A stretch of DNA of 42,552 nt, taken from positions 1 to 42,552 of the forward strand of contig JAYFOM010000013.1 of assembly GCA_034932685.1 (NCBI GenBank), in the 5' to 3' direction. Every line of letters starts with the position of its first letter. The stretch's first letter is position 1. Positions 42,443 through 42,552 of the stretch are shown here, one piece after another. The notes beneath the pieces are model-generated. The model was not told where the DNA came from. It made no database searches and worked only from the letters and a program-made list of their open reading frames with translations. Both the position numbers and the translations under genes were made by a program. The stretch is from JAQUCI01 sp034932685. Its GTDB lineage: Bacteria; Bacillota_I; Bacilli_A; Erysipelotrichales; Erysipelotrichaceae.

Positions 42443-42552
42443 ATCTGGCAATGAGCTAATTTCACTATAGCTAGTATAGCTATCGTCGCCGCTGAAATGC
42501 TTAACTTCTGTGTTCGGGATGGGAACAGGTGTGACCATTTCGCCATCATCAC
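42443..42552 (-). rRNA. rrf: 5S ribosomal RNA (5' end outside the window)
   Basis: The minus strand reads GTGATGATGGCGAAATGG, then CACACCTGTTCCCATCCCGA, ACACAGAAGTTAAGC and later GCTCATTGCCAGAT, the standard 5S landmarks. The first few bases lie beyond the right edge. Its orientation shows that a 16S-23S-5S operon probably lies to the right and is transcribed toward the capsule operon. Confidence 0.95.

Noticed and set aside
1..42552. CRISPR arrays, prophage genes, toxin-antitoxin pairs, integrase/att sites.
   Set aside because: No regularly spaced repeats, no cas, phage or toxin-like genes, and no duplicated tRNA end beside the tRNA-Pro gene were seen.

Overview
The window is 42.5 kb of AT-rich DNA that looks like a low-GC Bacillota/Mycoplasmatota-type chromosome. 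TGA is used as a stop codon (for example at 1111-1113) and TGG encodes Trp, so this is not a code-4 Mycoplasma or Spiroplasma. Shine-Dalgarno sites are strong. The gene set (Rex, an asnS T-box, a pyrophosphate-type phosphofructokinase, CpsB/C/D, LCP, and a LoaP-like NusG paralogue) suggests an uncultured member of the Bacilli near Erysipelotrichales, Haloplasmatales, Izemoplasmatales or Acholeplasmatales. That placement is an inference; no 16S is present. Apart from the first 1.8 kb, every gene is on the minus strand, from a 5S rRNA at the right edge to a BceAB-like transporter at 1.8 kb.

1-1.8 kb: the tail of an IS3-like transposase, tRNA-Pro(AGG) with promoter and terminator, a GNAT acetyltransferase with an apparently leaderless promoter, and an alpha/beta hydrolase. 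1.8-5.5 kb: an ABC transporter (FtsX-type permease plus ATPase) and a split Alg13/Alg14-type glycosyltransferase. 5.5-12.2 kb: PTS enzyme I, acyl carrier protein and a small HTH-like protein, followed by a probable muropeptide-salvage set (AmiE-like serine hydrolase, MupG, MurQ) with a PPi-dependent phosphofructokinase in its midst. 12.2-17 kb: an ABC-F ATPase, an amidase-3 protein that seems to lack a zinc-binding His, and asnS under a T-box. 17-20.2 kb: rex and the tsaE-tsaB-rimI-tsaD cluster for tRNA t6A modification.

20.4-23 kb holds an 861-residue lipoprotein with beta-solenoid, InlB-type and Ig-like regions. 23.4-42.3 kb is a complete Wzx/Wzy-dependent capsule or exopolysaccharide locus. 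Its 5' end is the conserved regulatory and assembly block: loaP, LCP transferase, cpsC, cpsD, cpsB and a PglF-type dehydratase. A variable sugar block follows: PglE-type aminotransferase, PglC-type priming transferase, GNAT, three GT4 glycosyltransferases and one other putative transferase, TviB/TviC-type UDP-sugar enzymes, an acyltransferase, Wzy and Wzx. The predicted repeat unit starts on a di-N-acetylbacillosamine-like sugar and includes an N-acetylgalactosaminuronic-acid-like sugar.

The most interesting unannotated signals are a roughly 170-nt structured leader with an intrinsic terminator just before loaP, a decayed second priming glycosyltransferase between pglE and pglF, the zinc-ligand change in the amidase, and several terminators placed between closely spaced co-directional genes.
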